Assembly: GCA_964539395.1 (NCBI GenBank)
Contig: CAZIIU010000018.1
Span: forward strand, 4,486 to 68,485
DNA: 64,000 bases
Source of the DNA: M55B112 sp964539395
GTDB taxonomy: Bacteria; Bacteroidota; Bacteroidia; Bacteroidales; GCA-2748055
Direction: 5' to 3'
In this document: in pieces, positions 42,604 through 52,354 of the stretch
Layout of the letters: the number at the start of each line of letters is the position of its first letter
How positions within the stretch are numbered: the stretch's first letter is position 1
Translations under genes and position numbers: made by a program
The notes under the pieces: model-generated
Told to the model about the DNA's origin: nothing
Database searches by the model: none
What the model saw: the letters and a program-made list of their open reading frames with translations, nothing else

Positions 42604-44823
42604 TTACTTAAGATCAAACCGGTCCAGGTTCATCACCTTGTTCCATGCCGCAACAAAATCCTTCACGAATTTCACCTGGCCATCCATGCTGCCATAGACC
42701 TCAGCCACCGCCCTGAGTTCAGAATTTGAACCAAAGATCAGGTCGGCACGCGTAGCCTTCCACTTGGTCTTGCCAGTTGCCCGGTCACGCCCTTCAAAGG
42801 TCTCCTTTGACTCCGATGCCGGAGCCCATGTGGTGTTCATATCAAGCAAATTAACAAAGAAATCGTTCGTCAGCGTCCCGGGCCTTTCAGTAAAAACTCC
42901 AAGTTCCGAATGATCCCAGTTTGCATTCAGTACCCGCATACCGCCAACGAGAACTGTCATTTCGGGAGCTGTAAGTGTAAGCAGCTGTGCCTTGTCAATC
43001 AGCAACTCCTCAGTAGAGACAGTAAACTTAGATTTCAGGTAGTTTCGGAAACCATCAGCCTCGGGTTCGAGCACATTGAAAGAATCAACATCAGTCTGCT
43101 CCGCCAAAGCATCCATACGGCCTGGCGTAAATGGAACGGAAATTTCATGACCACCATCTTTGGCAGCCTTTTCAACAGCTGCACAACCGGCCAGTACGAT
43201 CAGGTCTGCCATAGAAATCTTTTTTCCATCTTTCTGCATGCCGTTAAACTCCTCTCTTATAGCTTCGAGGGAGTCAAGAACTTTGTTCAGCTGATCAGGA
43301 TTATTTACCTGCCACCCGTTTTGGGGAGCCAGACGAATATGTGCACCGTTGGCACCGCCCCTTTTATCGGATCCCCTGAATATTGAGGCTGAGGCCCATG
43401 CTGTAACAACCAGCTGTGAAACAGATATGCCGGAATCCAGCACCTTTTTCTTGAGTGCCTCTATATCCTTTTCATCGATCAAAGGATGGTCCAGTTCAGG
43501 TATTGGATCCTGCCAGATCAAATCCTCAACAGGCACTTCCGGACCTAGGTAGAGGGTTTTCGGTCCCATATCACGGTGTGTCAGTTTAAACCACGCCCGG
43601 GCAAAAACATCGGCAAATTCATCCGGGTTTTCATAAAAGCGCCGGGATATTTTCTCATACTCAGGATCGAATCTCAAAGAGAGATCGGTTGTAAGCATTG
43701 CAGGTGCATGGCGCTTTGTGGGATCATGTGCATCGGGCACTGAGTTGGCACCTGCTCCATGTTTGGGCCGCCATTGGTGAGCACCTGCCGGACTCTTTGT
43801 CAGTTCCCAATCGTAACCGAACAGGTTCCAAAAATAGTTGTTGCTCCATCTGGCTGGCGTACTGGTCCAGGTAACCTCCAGGCCGCTGGATATCGTATCT
43901 CCTCCTTTTCCTGTACCGTGTAAGCTTTTCCAACCCAAACCCTGCTCCTCAATACCTGCGGCTTCCGGTTCCGGACCCAAAAGTGCTGCATCGGCAATTC
44001 CATGGCATTTACCGAATGTATGCCCGCCGGCAATCAATGCAACGGTCTCTTCATCATTCATAGCCATGCGGGCAAATGTTTCACGAATATCCTTTGCAGC
44101 CGCAACAGGATCAGGATTTCCACCCGGTCCCTCCGGATTAACATAAATAAGGCCCATCTGAACCGCTGCAAGCGGATCATCCAAATCACGCTCACCGGTA
44201 TACCGGTTTTTATCTTCCAGCCATTCCGTTTCCAATCCCCAGTTTACATCTTCTTCGGGCTCCCAGACATCCGCACGTCCGCCGGCAAATCCAAAGGTTT
44301 TGAAACCCATAGATTCCAGTGCCACATTTCCGGCCAGGATCATCAGATCGGCCCATGATATTTTCCGGCCATATTTCTGCTTAACGGGCCAGAGCAGTCT
44401 GCGTGCCTTATCGAGGTTGACATTATCGGGCCAGCTGTTAAGGGGCGCAAAACGCTGCTGACAGGTACCACCTCCCCCACGGCCATCGCCCGTGCGGTAT
44501 GTGCCTGCACTGTGCCATGCCATGCGAATGAAGAATGGCCCGTAATGACCAAAGTCTGCCGGCCACCAATCCTGTGAATCGGTCATCAAATGATGCAGAT
44601 CCTTTTTTAATGCCTCGTAATCCAGACTCTGAAATTCCTTTGCATAATCAAAGTCCTCACCCATCGGATTCGATTTGGATGAATGCTGCCGCAATATATT
44701 CAACTTCAACTGATTGGGCCACCAATCACGGTTTTTTGTACCGGCAGATCCAACACTTTGCCTACTTGTCGCCCCGGTAACGGGACATTTACCTGTACTC
44801 TTTGAATGATCTTCCATGTTCAT
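42604..44823 (-). CDS. katG: Catalase-peroxidase
   Basis: 739 residues, full two-domain KatG. It removes H2O2 by catalase and peroxidase activity with haem b. The N-terminal domain has the distal site RMAWHSAGTYR with Trp and His, the Tyr of the Met-Tyr-Trp adduct in MGLIYVNPEG, and the proximal haem ligand in ALIAGGHTFGKCHG. The C-terminal domain repeats the fold without haem. Its presence in an otherwise fermentative gene set points to oxygen exposure. It is monocistronic, ending at the shared terminator; the 5' gap to nadD (about 210 bases) shows no clear operator. Confidence 0.97.
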   Translation of the reverse strand: MNMEDHSKSTGKCPVTGATSRQSVGSAGTKNRDWWPNQLKLNILRQHSSKSNPMGEDFDYAKEFQSLDYEALKKDLHHLMTDSQDWWPADFGHYGPFFIRMAWHSAGTYRTGDGRGGGGTCQQRFAPLNSWPDNVNLDKARRLLWPVKQKYGRKISWADLMILAGNVALESMGFKTFGFAGGRADVWEPEEDVNWGLETEWLEDKNRYTGERDLDDPLAAVQMGLIYVNPEGPGGNPDPVAAAKDIRETFARMAMNDEETVALIAGGHTFGKCHGIADAALLGPEPEAAGIEEQGLGWKSLHGTGKGGDTISSGLEVTWTSTPARWSNNYFWNLFGYDWELTKSPAGAHQWRPKHGAGANSVPDAHDPTKRHAPAMLTTDLSLRFDPEYEKISRRFYENPDEFADVFARAWFKLTHRDMGPKTLYLGPEVPVEDLIWQDPIPELDHPLIDEKDIEALKKKVLDSGISVSQLVVTAWASASIFRGSDKRGGANGAHIRLAPQNGWQVNNPDQLNKVLDSLEAIREEFNGMQKDGKKISMADLIVLAGCAAVEKAAKDGGHEISVPFTPGRMDALAEQTDVDSFNVLEPEADGFRNYLKSKFTVSTEELLIDKAQLLTLTAPEMTVLVGGMRVLNANWDHSELGVFTERPGTLTNDFFVNLLDMNTTWAPASESKETFEGRDRATGKTKWKATRADLIFGSNSELRAVAEVYGSMDGQVKFVKDFVAAWNKVMNLDRFDLK

Positions 44824-45034
44824 GATTAATTATTGTTTGTTTGTTCTGATTCAGTGTTATTTCTATGTCCTTTTAATGTTGAATTAACAATCTTCTATGA
44901 GAAGAGGTTCACACTCTAAATATACAAAAAACCGATTCATTTCTCCCGGATAAATTATTTTTAACATTGTTCAAAAAAACAAAGACACAGTGTCAAAAGG
45001 GCTATCCCCAGTCACTTTTTTGTATCTTAGCGTC

Positions 45035-45613
45035 ATGACTATCACAGGACTTTTTTTCGGCTCTTTTAACCCGGTGCACATCGGACACATGGCCATTGCC
45101 AACTACATGGTAGAATTTACGGATATTGAAGAGTTATGGTTTGTAGTTAGTCCTCAAAATCCGATGAAAAAAAAGAATACCCTCCTGGAAGATTATCACA
45201 GGCTCGAACTCACAAGGCTCGCAGTCGGCAGCGATGAGCGGTTTCAGGTTTCCGATATTGAGTTCGGCATGCCTCAGCCCTCCTATACTATTGACACCTT
45301 AACCTACCTGAAGGAAAAGCAACCCCACAGGGAGTTCTGGATTATTATGGGTGCAGACGGACTAAGAAACTTTCACAGATGGAAAAATGCAGATGTTCTG
45401 GCAGAAAATTATCCCCGACTTGTTTATCCCCGTCCCGGTATACCGAGAGAGGATATCCTCAACCATAAAAATGTCACACTGGTTGATGCTCCCATGATGG
45501 AAATCTCTTCAAGCTTTATCAGGAGGTCCATCAGAAATGAAAAGAATGTCCGGTTTTTTCTGCCGGAAAAAACCTACCGGTACATAAGAGACATGCATTT
45601 CTATGAGAAGTAA
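45035..45613 (+). CDS. nadD: Nicotinate-nucleotide adenylyltransferase
   Basis: 192 residues from the ATG at 45035; an in-frame start at 44990 adds 15 residues with no family match. It joins nicotinate mononucleotide and ATP to form deamido-NAD. The nucleotidyltransferase marks are GLFFGSFNPVHIGHMAIA (HxGH), VSPQNPMKKK, WIIMGADGLRNFHRWKN and the C-terminal ISSSFIRRSI, a variant of ISxTxxR. It stands divergent from katG and convergent with the oxidoreductase operon. A one-mismatch -7 element, TATCTTAG (45023-45030), sits just upstream, so the leader would be very short. Confidence 0.92.
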   Translation: MTITGLFFGSFNPVHIGHMAIANYMVEFTDIEELWFVVSPQNPMKKKNTLLEDYHRLELTRLAVGSDERFQVSDIEFGMPQPSYTIDTLTYLKEKQPHREFWIIMGADGLRNFHRWKNADVLAENYPRLVYPRPGIPREDILNHKNVTLVDAPMMEISSSFIRRSIRNEKNVRFFLPEKTYRYIRDMHFYEK

Positions 45614-45673
45614 GCGGTCCTCCCGATCAATTCCTCTGCTTTATCCGTATTTCGCCATCACACCTGAAAACTT

Positions 45674-46237
45674 CTATGAATTCCCCACCCCCAGCTTAGC
45701 CTCTTCAACAATCTCCATACCACGGTGGATCGCCTTTTCATTGGCAGGAATCGTATGATGGTGCCGTTCAGGCAAAGATTTCCTGAGGCCTTTTATTACA
45801 TTGTCAAAATCAACTACCGGATTCACCTTCAGGTAGGCTCCCAGAACAATCATATTGAATGTCTTCGGGGCACGCATTTTTGCAGCCTCAGAAGCAGCTT
45901 CCACCTTAAATATCCTGATATCCTCACGCTCAGGATGCCTGGTAATACCATTCGGATCATACAGCAACAGGCCGCCCGGCTTCACCGCCTCCTCAAACTT
46001 ATCGAGCGATTGCTGATTGAGAATAATGGCCGTATCAAAGCTGTGCAGCACCGGTGAACTCACCCTGTCGTCGCTTAAAATAACAGTAACATTAGCGGTA
46101 CCCCCACGCATTTCCGGTCCATAAGAGGGCATCCAGCTAACCTCCTGCTCCAGCATAATCCCTGAATATGCCAGGATCTTTCCCATTGAAAGAACCCCCT
46201 GTCCACCAAATCCAGCAATAATTATCTCCTCAGTCAT
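45674..46237 (-). CDS. 2-oxoacid:ferredoxin oxidoreductase, gamma subunit
   Basis: 187 residues. The start EEIIIAGFGGQGVLSMGKILA and SWMPSYGPEMRGGTANVTVI are typical of gamma subunits (POR/KOR/VOR family), which shape the CoA site. It is last in a four-gene run: ferredoxin, alpha, beta, gamma. The complex splits a 2-oxoacid with CoA to acyl-CoA, CO2 and reduced ferredoxin. Substrate may be 2-oxoglutarate or branched-chain 2-oxoacids; the sequence does not decide. The stop faces nadD convergently. Confidence 0.88.
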   Translation of the reverse strand: MTEEIIIAGFGGQGVLSMGKILAYSGIMLEQEVSWMPSYGPEMRGGTANVTVILSDDRVSSPVLHSFDTAIILNQQSLDKFEEAVKPGGLLLYDPNGITRHPEREDIRIFKVEAASEAAKMRAPKTFNMIVLGAYLKVNPVVDFDNVIKGLRKSLPERHHHTIPANEKAIHRGMEIVEEAKLGVGNS

Positions 46238-46286
46238 GATTGTAGTTTTTGTCGACTGTTCAGTTTACTTTAAATCATCTGTCAGA

Positions 46287-47084
46287 TTACATTAAATCCT
46301 TCATCAGGTCTTTCACTATCTTCCCATCCGACTTGATGTCGCCAAGTGGGTAGAATGGAAACATATGTTCCTCCATCCACTCGTTCGCGGCAACCGGACT
46401 CATCTTCCAACCTGAATTGCAGTTGGAGACAATCTCAACAAAAGCGAGCCCCTTTTTCTCCCTTTGCACATCAAAAGCATTCCGGATCGCCTTTTTCGTC
46501 TTTCTAACGTTCCCCGGTTTATGTACTGCCTGGCGGGTAACAAAATATGTACCCGGTAACTGCGCAACCAGCTCAGTGATCTTTAAGGGATGCCCCATGA
46601 GCTTGTGGTTACGACCATATGGAGTGGTCGATGACTTCATCCCCTCGAGTGTCGTTGGCGCCATCTGTCCCCCGGTCATACCATATATTCCGTTGTTTAT
46701 GAAAATAATAACGATATTCTCTCCCCTGTTACAAGCATGGATGGTCTCCGCGGTCCCAATGGCTGCCAAATCGCCGTCACCCTGGTAGGTAAATACATAT
46801 TTCTCTGGCCATAAGCGCTTGATCCCCGTAGCTACCGCAGGTGCACGGCCATGGGCCGCCTGCGACATATCAATATCCATAAAGTCATATGCAAGTACCG
46901 AACACCCGACCGGTGCTATTCCGATGACATCCGCCTGTATGCCCATCTCCTCAATAACTTCCATGATCAGATGGTGTACTGTTCCATGACCGCACCCTGG
47001 ACAGTAGGAAAGCGTCGCATCAGTCATGAGGTGCGTACGGCTGTGAACCAGGTTCTCAGGATTAATTATCTCATTGATTTCCAT
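46287..47084 (-). CDS. 2-oxoacid:ferredoxin oxidoreductase, beta (TPP) subunit
   Basis: 265 residues. The thiamine-diphosphate and Fe-S binding subunit: SYCPGCGHGTVHHLI near residue 27 and GDGDLAAIGTAETIHACNRGENIVIIFINNGIYGMTGGQ (about 100-138) hold the GDG...N TPP motif. CPGC with later Cys can contribute to a cluster, as in two-subunit and four-subunit KOR/VOR. It overlaps the alpha gene by 1 base and precedes gamma by 49 bases, so the three are co-transcribed. Confidence 0.9.
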   Translation of the reverse strand: MEINEIINPENLVHSRTHLMTDATLSYCPGCGHGTVHHLIMEVIEEMGIQADVIGIAPVGCSVLAYDFMDIDMSQAAHGRAPAVATGIKRLWPEKYVFTYQGDGDLAAIGTAETIHACNRGENIVIIFINNGIYGMTGGQMAPTTLEGMKSSTTPYGRNHKLMGHPLKITELVAQLPGTYFVTRQAVHKPGNVRKTKKAIRNAFDVQREKKGLAFVEIVSNCNSGWKMSPVAANEWMEEHMFPFYPLGDIKSDGKIVKDLMKDLM

Positions 47085-48154
47085 TAATACCCTCCCATTA
47101 GTTTTTCTTCAATCACTTTTAAAACATCATCTGGGGAAAATATTTTTCCCCCCGGAGTTCCGTAATGGTAAACAGGAATCCTGCCATTCACAGCCAGCCT
47201 CACATCCTCAACCATCTGACCGGAACTGAGTTCAACCGTAAGAACCCCTTTTACCTGGCGTGCCATTTTCGAGAGAACCTCGTCGGGAAAAGGAAACAGG
47301 GTAATAGGACGCAGGAGTCCCAGTTTTTTACCCCGGCTTCTTGCCATATCTACCGCTTTCTGACAGATTCTTGCGCTGGAACCATAGGCAACCAGGAGAA
47401 ACTCAGCATCATCGCAATGGAACTTCTCAAACATCACATCCTGCTTCATGCTGTTGTATTTTTCCTGAAGCTTCACATTATGCAGGTACTGCTTCTCAGG
47501 ATCAAGGTTTAGTGATGTTATGATATTTCGCTCCCGCTTTTGTGTCTTTCCCGTAATCGTCCATGCCGGATCAAACTCAGTCACCCGTTGCTTTTGCTCC
47601 GGCAACTCCACCTTCTCCATCATCTGACCGATCAATCCATCGGAAAGAATCATTACCGGGTTCCTGTATTTAAAGGCCAGCTCCATCCCTTTATCCACGA
47701 AATCGGCCATCTCCTGCACCGATGAAGGGGCCAGCACTACCAGGTGGTAGTCGCCATGTCCCCCACCCTTTGTTGCCTGGAAATAGTCGGCCTGCGAGGG
47801 CTGGATGGTACCAAGACCCGGACCTCCTCTGACAACATTTACAATAAGGCAGGGCAACTCGGCTCCGGCAATATAGCTGATCCCTTCCATCTTCAGACTG
47901 ATACCCGGACTGGATGATGAAGTCATCACCTTCTTACCAGTTCCTGCTGCCCCGTACACCATGTTGATTGCAGCAATCTCACTCTCAGCCTGTAATACGA
48001 CCATCCCTGTACGCTCCTCAGGTCGCTGCAGGGTAAGATACTCAAGCACTTCCGACTGCGGTGTGATGGGATATCCGAAATAGGCATCCATCCCCGCCCT
48101 GATAGCTGCCTCTGCTATAGCCTCATTGCCTTTCATTAACTGAACTTGTCCCAT
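47084..48154 (-). CDS. vorB: 2-oxoacid:ferredoxin oxidoreductase, alpha subunit (VorB/KorA-like)
   Basis: 356 residues. The start LMKGNEAIAEAAIRAGMDAYFGYPITPQSEV is the pyrimidine-binding domain, and DGLIGQMMEKVELPE separates it from the C-terminal domain II. Bacteroidota homologues are named VorB (3-methyl-2-oxobutanoate dehydrogenase subunit), but assignment between 2-oxoglutarate and branched-chain substrates is not safe. It follows the ferredoxin subunit by 18 bases and overlaps beta by 1 base. The nearby aminotransferase and acyl-CoA synthetase suggest amino-acid-derived 2-oxoacids. Confidence 0.88.
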   Translation of the reverse strand: MGQVQLMKGNEAIAEAAIRAGMDAYFGYPITPQSEVLEYLTLQRPEERTGMVVLQAESEIAAINMVYGAAGTGKKVMTSSSSPGISLKMEGISYIAGAELPCLIVNVVRGGPGLGTIQPSQADYFQATKGGGHGDYHLVVLAPSSVQEMADFVDKGMELAFKYRNPVMILSDGLIGQMMEKVELPEQKQRVTEFDPAWTITGKTQKRERNIITSLNLDPEKQYLHNVKLQEKYNSMKQDVMFEKFHCDDAEFLLVAYGSSARICQKAVDMARSRGKKLGLLRPITLFPFPDEVLSKMARQVKGVLTVELSSGQMVEDVRLAVNGRIPVYHYGTPGGKIFSPDDVLKVIEEKLMGGY

Positions 48155-48172
48155 TGCTATAAAAAGTATTGT

Positions 48173-48397
48173 TTAAACCTTTACCCTGTAAACAGTTATC
48201 ACACCATCGGGACAAACAATAGCACAGTTTGAACATCCGGTGCATTGCTTCGGATCTGCCATATAGGCATAGTGATACCCCTTGCCGTTAACCTCTTTCG
48301 CCATGGCAATGACTTCAGTGGGGCAGTTAACCATGCAGAGTTCACACCCCTTGCAACGCTCAACATCCACCACGATTGCTCCTCTCATTTTTCCCAT
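48173..48397 (-). CDS. vorD: 2x[4Fe-4S] ferredoxin subunit (delta) of the 2-oxoacid oxidoreductase
   Basis: 74 residues with two complete cluster motifs, CKGCELCMVNCPTEVI and CTGCSNCAIVCPDGVI. It heads the oxidoreductase genes and passes electrons from the TPP subunit to free ferredoxin. Gene symbol follows the VOR naming of homologues and is tentative. The 181-base gap upstream to the aminotransferase gene could hold a promoter, but no clear TAnnTTTG was found, so read-through is possible. Confidence 0.88.
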   Translation of the reverse strand: MGKMRGAIVVDVERCKGCELCMVNCPTEVIAMAKEVNGKGYHYAYMADPKQCTGCSNCAIVCPDGVITVYRVKV

Positions 48398-48578
48398 ATT
48401 TCAGGTTTTTGTCTTCTGAATCAAAATAAATCTCCTGTTCCTGTATCCTGTTCCCGAAAAAACAATCCTTTAAAATTTCTCCGGCAAATTATGTATAACC
48501 CAACGATTATAAAAAAAAGTTATCCCCGTATAAAAAGATTCATCCCAAAACATCATAATTTAGAAACATTATCATTAA

Positions 48579-49895
48579 TCAATAGGGGTGATCCTGCTGA
48601 AAACAGTTTAACCTATGCTCCAGTTCTGCAAACTGATCCCTTCTTACCTGCGATACACATGCCCTTAATCCTTCTGGAAATGCACTGCCTGTTAGATTTA
48701 ATGCAATGGCACTGATCCCGTAATAGAGCAACTCCTCAACCAGCCCTGTGCCATCAAATCCAGGGTATGCGATGGTGAAATAGAAACCATCTGCAATCGG
48801 CTCGTCGATATCCATCTCATAAACGATCCTGAAACCATATTTCAAAAACAGTTTCTTCATGATCTTCGCCTTCTCTCCATACTCTTTCACCACTTCCACG
48901 AAATTGAATTCGCCGTCGTTCACGGCCTTTAAGATGGCTGCCAGTCCATACTGTGCCGTATGTGCAACCCCGGCAGACAATGAATAAAGAGATCCGTAAA
49001 TCATGGCATGACTGAATTTATCCGAACTGTAGTACCTTCTTAGATCGGTAAACCGTCTGTTATATAATACCGGAGACATTACCATCATTCCAACCCTCTG
49101 TCCGGCATAGCTAAAAGCTTTTGAACTGGAAATAAGCAGAATATAGTTATCAGTATACCTTGCAACTGTTGCCTGGTAGGGTGGCTCCCCGGGTCTGGAC
49201 AGATCCTTCCGGAAATCCATTCCAAAATAGGCCAGATCTTCAATGACGGTAACATCGTACTTTTTTGAAACCCTCCCAATTACCTTCAACTCCTCCTCCG
49301 TCAGGCATATCCATGAAGGATTATTGGGATTTGAATAAAGGATCGATGAGTACCTGCCCATGTTTATCTCCTCCTCCAGTTTAGCTTCAAGCTTTTCACC
49401 CCTGAAATTATATAGATCAAAAGAACCATATTCATGTCCAAGGATCAGGCACTGCTGTTTTTGCACGGGGAAGCCGGGGTCGAGAAAGAGTGTGCCGGTC
49501 CTGTACCTGTCCGACCTGTTTACAACCATGAACGAGGCCATTCCACCCATCATTGATCCGACGGTGGGCACACAGCACTCAGGGGGGACTTCAAGGTCCA
49601 TAAAAAGCTTTACGAAACGGGCTGCCTCCTTTTTTAGCGGGAGTATCCCTTCAATATTGGGATATTTGGAAGCCACACCATGCTTTAACGCTTCAATTTC
49701 CGCCTCCACACCCACCGCAGCCGGCTCCAGTCCCGGAACCCCCATCTCCATCCTGATATACTCTTCACCTGTATTCTCCTGGATATCATTGACGATCTTT
49801 ACAATCTCCCTGATCGTCCCTCTCCCTACCGGATGAATGCCAAAATCCTCAATCACCTTAGCTACCACATCTGAATTTATAGGTGTCTTCCTCAT
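48579..49895 (-). CDS. PLP-dependent aminotransferase, class I/II
   Basis: 438 residues. Visible are ILYSNPNNPSWICLTEEEL, DLAYFGMDF with the Asp-x-x-Tyr of the PLP ring site, and the PLP-lysine segment ISSSKAFSYAGQRVGMM (about residues 252-268). These are fold-type I marks of the aspartate aminotransferase superfamily. It sits between the acyl-CoA synthetase gene (74 bases upstream) and the 2-oxoacid oxidoreductase genes. A role supplying 2-oxoacids from amino acids is likely from context. The amino donor is not known. Confidence 0.85.
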   Translation of the reverse strand: MRKTPINSDVVAKVIEDFGIHPVGRGTIREIVKIVNDIQENTGEEYIRMEMGVPGLEPAAVGVEAEIEALKHGVASKYPNIEGILPLKKEAARFVKLFMDLEVPPECCVPTVGSMMGGMASFMVVNRSDRYRTGTLFLDPGFPVQKQQCLILGHEYGSFDLYNFRGEKLEAKLEEEINMGRYSSILYSNPNNPSWICLTEEELKVIGRVSKKYDVTVIEDLAYFGMDFRKDLSRPGEPPYQATVARYTDNYILLISSSKAFSYAGQRVGMMVMSPVLYNRRFTDLRRYYSSDKFSHAMIYGSLYSLSAGVAHTAQYGLAAILKAVNDGEFNFVEVVKEYGEKAKIMKKLFLKYGFRIVYEMDIDEPIADGFYFTIAYPGFDGTGLVEELLYYGISAIALNLTGSAFPEGLRACVSQVRRDQFAELEHRLNCFQQDHPY

Positions 49896-49969
49896 GCATC
49901 TGGTTTTGCAACGTGAAATTAAAAATTGATGATGAAATGGAAGGTGTCGTTTAACATAAGCGGGATGTG

Positions 49970-52036
49970 TTATGCAACTTTTTTCTTTATACGAACCCTG
50001 GCGTCTGCAACAATTATTCCTTGTTCATCCGCAATTAATGGATTGATATCTATTTCAACTATCTCACTCGTATAGTGAAGCAGTGTGGAAAGTCGCACGA
50101 TGATCTCTGCAAATTGTTGTAGATTCACGGGCTTTTGTCCTCTGACACCTTGCAGCAGCGGATAGGACCGCAGCGAGCGGATCATCCCCTCAGCTTCCGG
50201 AAATGTAAGCGGTGCCAGCCCGGTTGCAATATCCTTCAAAACCTCAACATAGATACCACCCAGTCCGCACATAACAAGATGCCCGTAACCAGGTTCATAG
50301 GAGGCACCGGTAAAAAGTTCATGTCCCTTGAGCATAGGCTGTACAAGAACTGCCTCGTACCCTTCAATTTGTTTCATTCTCTGAAAGGAATCGAGTAATT
50401 CGGCTTCGGTAGCTATGTTAAGTATAACACCACCGACATCAGTTTTATGCACAGGTCCCACCACCTTCATGGCCAGCGGATAACCAGTCTGCTTAGCAAA
50501 AGCAACAACCTCATCCTGAATGGCTGTCACCAGCTCCTTCACCACTGGTATTCCTGCATACGAAAGCAAAGCATGCACCTGATCCGGAGGCAGGTACTCC
50601 TCACCTGCTGCATTAATAATCTTTCTTGCCGACTGTATATCAACTCCTTCCAGGTAGATTCGTTCAAAAGCAGGTTCAGGTACATGATGTATTTTCACCA
50701 ATGCTTTTCCGAGAAGTACCTCATCAGGAAAGTTCATATGGCCATATGAGAGAAACCTCTCCACCTCTGAGGCGGCCGTCGTAACTGAAGGCAGAACAGG
50801 GAACACAGGCTTTTTGCAACTGAGCATATGGGTATGCAACTCCTCATAGACGTCAAATACAGGTGCCAGTCCTGGAGTTCCAAAGATCAGGACCACTGCA
50901 TCGATCTGGTCGAAACGGTTTTCACAGTAGTCAAGACACGTTTTTACCTGTTCTGCTGTACCAGTGGCTAAAATATCGATCGGATTGGCAGCAGAAGATC
51001 CCGGGAACAGCCTCGCAAGTAATTCCCTGGCATCATTACCTCCTAAATGAGGAACGTCCAGTCCCCCTTCAGCCAGTGCATCGGTAAGCATCACCGCCGG
51101 TCCACCGGCATGGGTAATGATCGCATAATTTCTCCCCGGCAGTTTCGGATAAAGCAGCACAGCAGCTACGGTCGCCAACTCTTCCCTTCCATAACACCTG
51201 ATGATCCCTGCCTTTCGGAACAGCGCATCAACTGCCTGGTCGGATGTTGCAAGGGCACCGGTATGTGAAGTTGCAGCACGACTTCCGGCTTCAGAAGTTC
51301 CGGCCTTGATAGCTGCGATCCTGCACCCCTTCCTGATCATACTCGTGGCATGCTTTAGGAGCTTATCGGGACTTCGGATCGATTCGAAGTAGAGAATTTT
51401 CGTCTTTGAACTTACTCCTTCAACATATGTTTCATCCATATACTCCAGAATATCCTCCACACCATTCTGGGCAGAGTTTCCCACTGAAAACACCGTGTTG
51501 AATTTTAGCCCTTTCTGCAATGCGGCCTCCATAATAAAAACGGCAGTCGCACCACTACCGGAAATAAAGTCACATCCTTCCGGATCGAGCTTTGGGATAG
51601 GAAGTGTAAATACTGCCTGGAATCCGGGAGTCATAACCCCAATGCAATTGGGACCGATAAGCGTGGCACCGTATCTTTCACATATCAGGGTTATCTTTCG
51701 TTCAATCGCAGCACCATTTTCATTCTCCTCGCTGAATCCGGCAGAGATAATAATAAAAGCCCTGGTATTCTTACGGGAAGCCATCAATTCAACAGCATCG
51801 GCACAAGAACCGGCAGGAATGGCAAGGACTGCCAGATCGACGGGGGGAAGATCGTCCGGGTCCCTGTAACAGGCATCGCCCTGAATGAAATCCTCTTTTG
51901 GATTCACTGCATAAAGCCTCCCTTTAAATGTGCCATTCTTTATGTTATAATATATTTTTCCACCCGGCTTAACTGTGTTATTCGACGCCCCGATTACGAC
52001 AATGCTATCAGGTTTAATTAGTTGACGAGTTATCAT
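49970..52036 (-). CDS. ADP-forming acyl-CoA (acetate-CoA) synthetase, fused alpha-beta
   Basis: 688 residues. Domain order: CoA-binding Rossmann domain (about 5-130, VVIGASNNTVKPGG), two ligase flavodoxin-like domains (about 145-450) and a C-terminal ATP-grasp (about 470-685). The phosphohistidine segment AATSHTGALATSDQAVDAL is present (near residue 258). The enzyme releases acid from acyl-CoA while making ATP from ADP and phosphate, the energy-saving step of amino-acid fermentation. Substrate range could include acetyl-, propionyl-, isobutyryl- or aryl-acetyl-CoA. It lies directly upstream of the aminotransferase and oxidoreductase genes. Confidence 0.9.
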   Translation of the reverse strand: MITRQLIKPDSIVVIGASNNTVKPGGKIYYNIKNGTFKGRLYAVNPKEDFIQGDACYRDPDDLPPVDLAVLAIPAGSCADAVELMASRKNTRAFIIISAGFSEENENGAAIERKITLICERYGATLIGPNCIGVMTPGFQAVFTLPIPKLDPEGCDFISGSGATAVFIMEAALQKGLKFNTVFSVGNSAQNGVEDILEYMDETYVEGVSSKTKILYFESIRSPDKLLKHATSMIRKGCRIAAIKAGTSEAGSRAATSHTGALATSDQAVDALFRKAGIIRCYGREELATVAAVLLYPKLPGRNYAIITHAGGPAVMLTDALAEGGLDVPHLGGNDARELLARLFPGSSAANPIDILATGTAEQVKTCLDYCENRFDQIDAVVLIFGTPGLAPVFDVYEELHTHMLSCKKPVFPVLPSVTTAASEVERFLSYGHMNFPDEVLLGKALVKIHHVPEPAFERIYLEGVDIQSARKIINAAGEEYLPPDQVHALLSYAGIPVVKELVTAIQDEVVAFAKQTGYPLAMKVVGPVHKTDVGGVILNIATEAELLDSFQRMKQIEGYEAVLVQPMLKGHELFTGASYEPGYGHLVMCGLGGIYVEVLKDIATGLAPLTFPEAEGMIRSLRSYPLLQGVRGQKPVNLQQFAEIIVRLSTLLHYTSEIVEIDINPLIADEQGIIVADARVRIKKKVA

Positions 52037-52354
52037 GCATATGTGGGATTTGATGCCATAAAGATAGGAAAGTGAAAAATAGAGCAGGAAAGAAAATGGG
52101 TGTCTTTAAACATGAAGAGCTGCCGGATCAGATATCCGCAAGGTTTATTTACCGCCAACAATGATTGCCGATCAATGGCATAGCAGAATAATCGGAAAAA
52201 AATAAGGCAGATTGCTACTCTCTCTAAAACCCTCAAAAAGATTCGCAACCTGCCTTGCACCCCAACAATTACTTTCAACAATAATAACCCATAATCACTA
52301 AAAAAGTTGTTAATGAAACAGGTTTTAACAAAAAAAGGCCCTATTTTAACATTC
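52037..52354. other. Intergenic region upstream of the acyl-CoA synthetase operon
   Basis: 318 bases. It holds a one-mismatch -7 element (TATCTTTA on the minus strand, about 20 bases before the start codon) and the inverted repeat TTGTTAA...TTAACAA at 52307-52331. No gene is seen. Confidence 0.45.
52307..52331. promoter_or_regulatory. Inverted repeat TTGTTAA-N11-TTAACAA
   Basis: Perfect 7-bp arms with half-sites as in Rex operators (TTGTTA/TAACAA), but the spacer is 11 rather than about 4-6 bases. It lies 24 bases past the end of the TM1266-like gene and 271 bases upstream of the acyl-CoA synthetase start. A Rex or related operator is possible, not shown. Confidence 0.3.
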
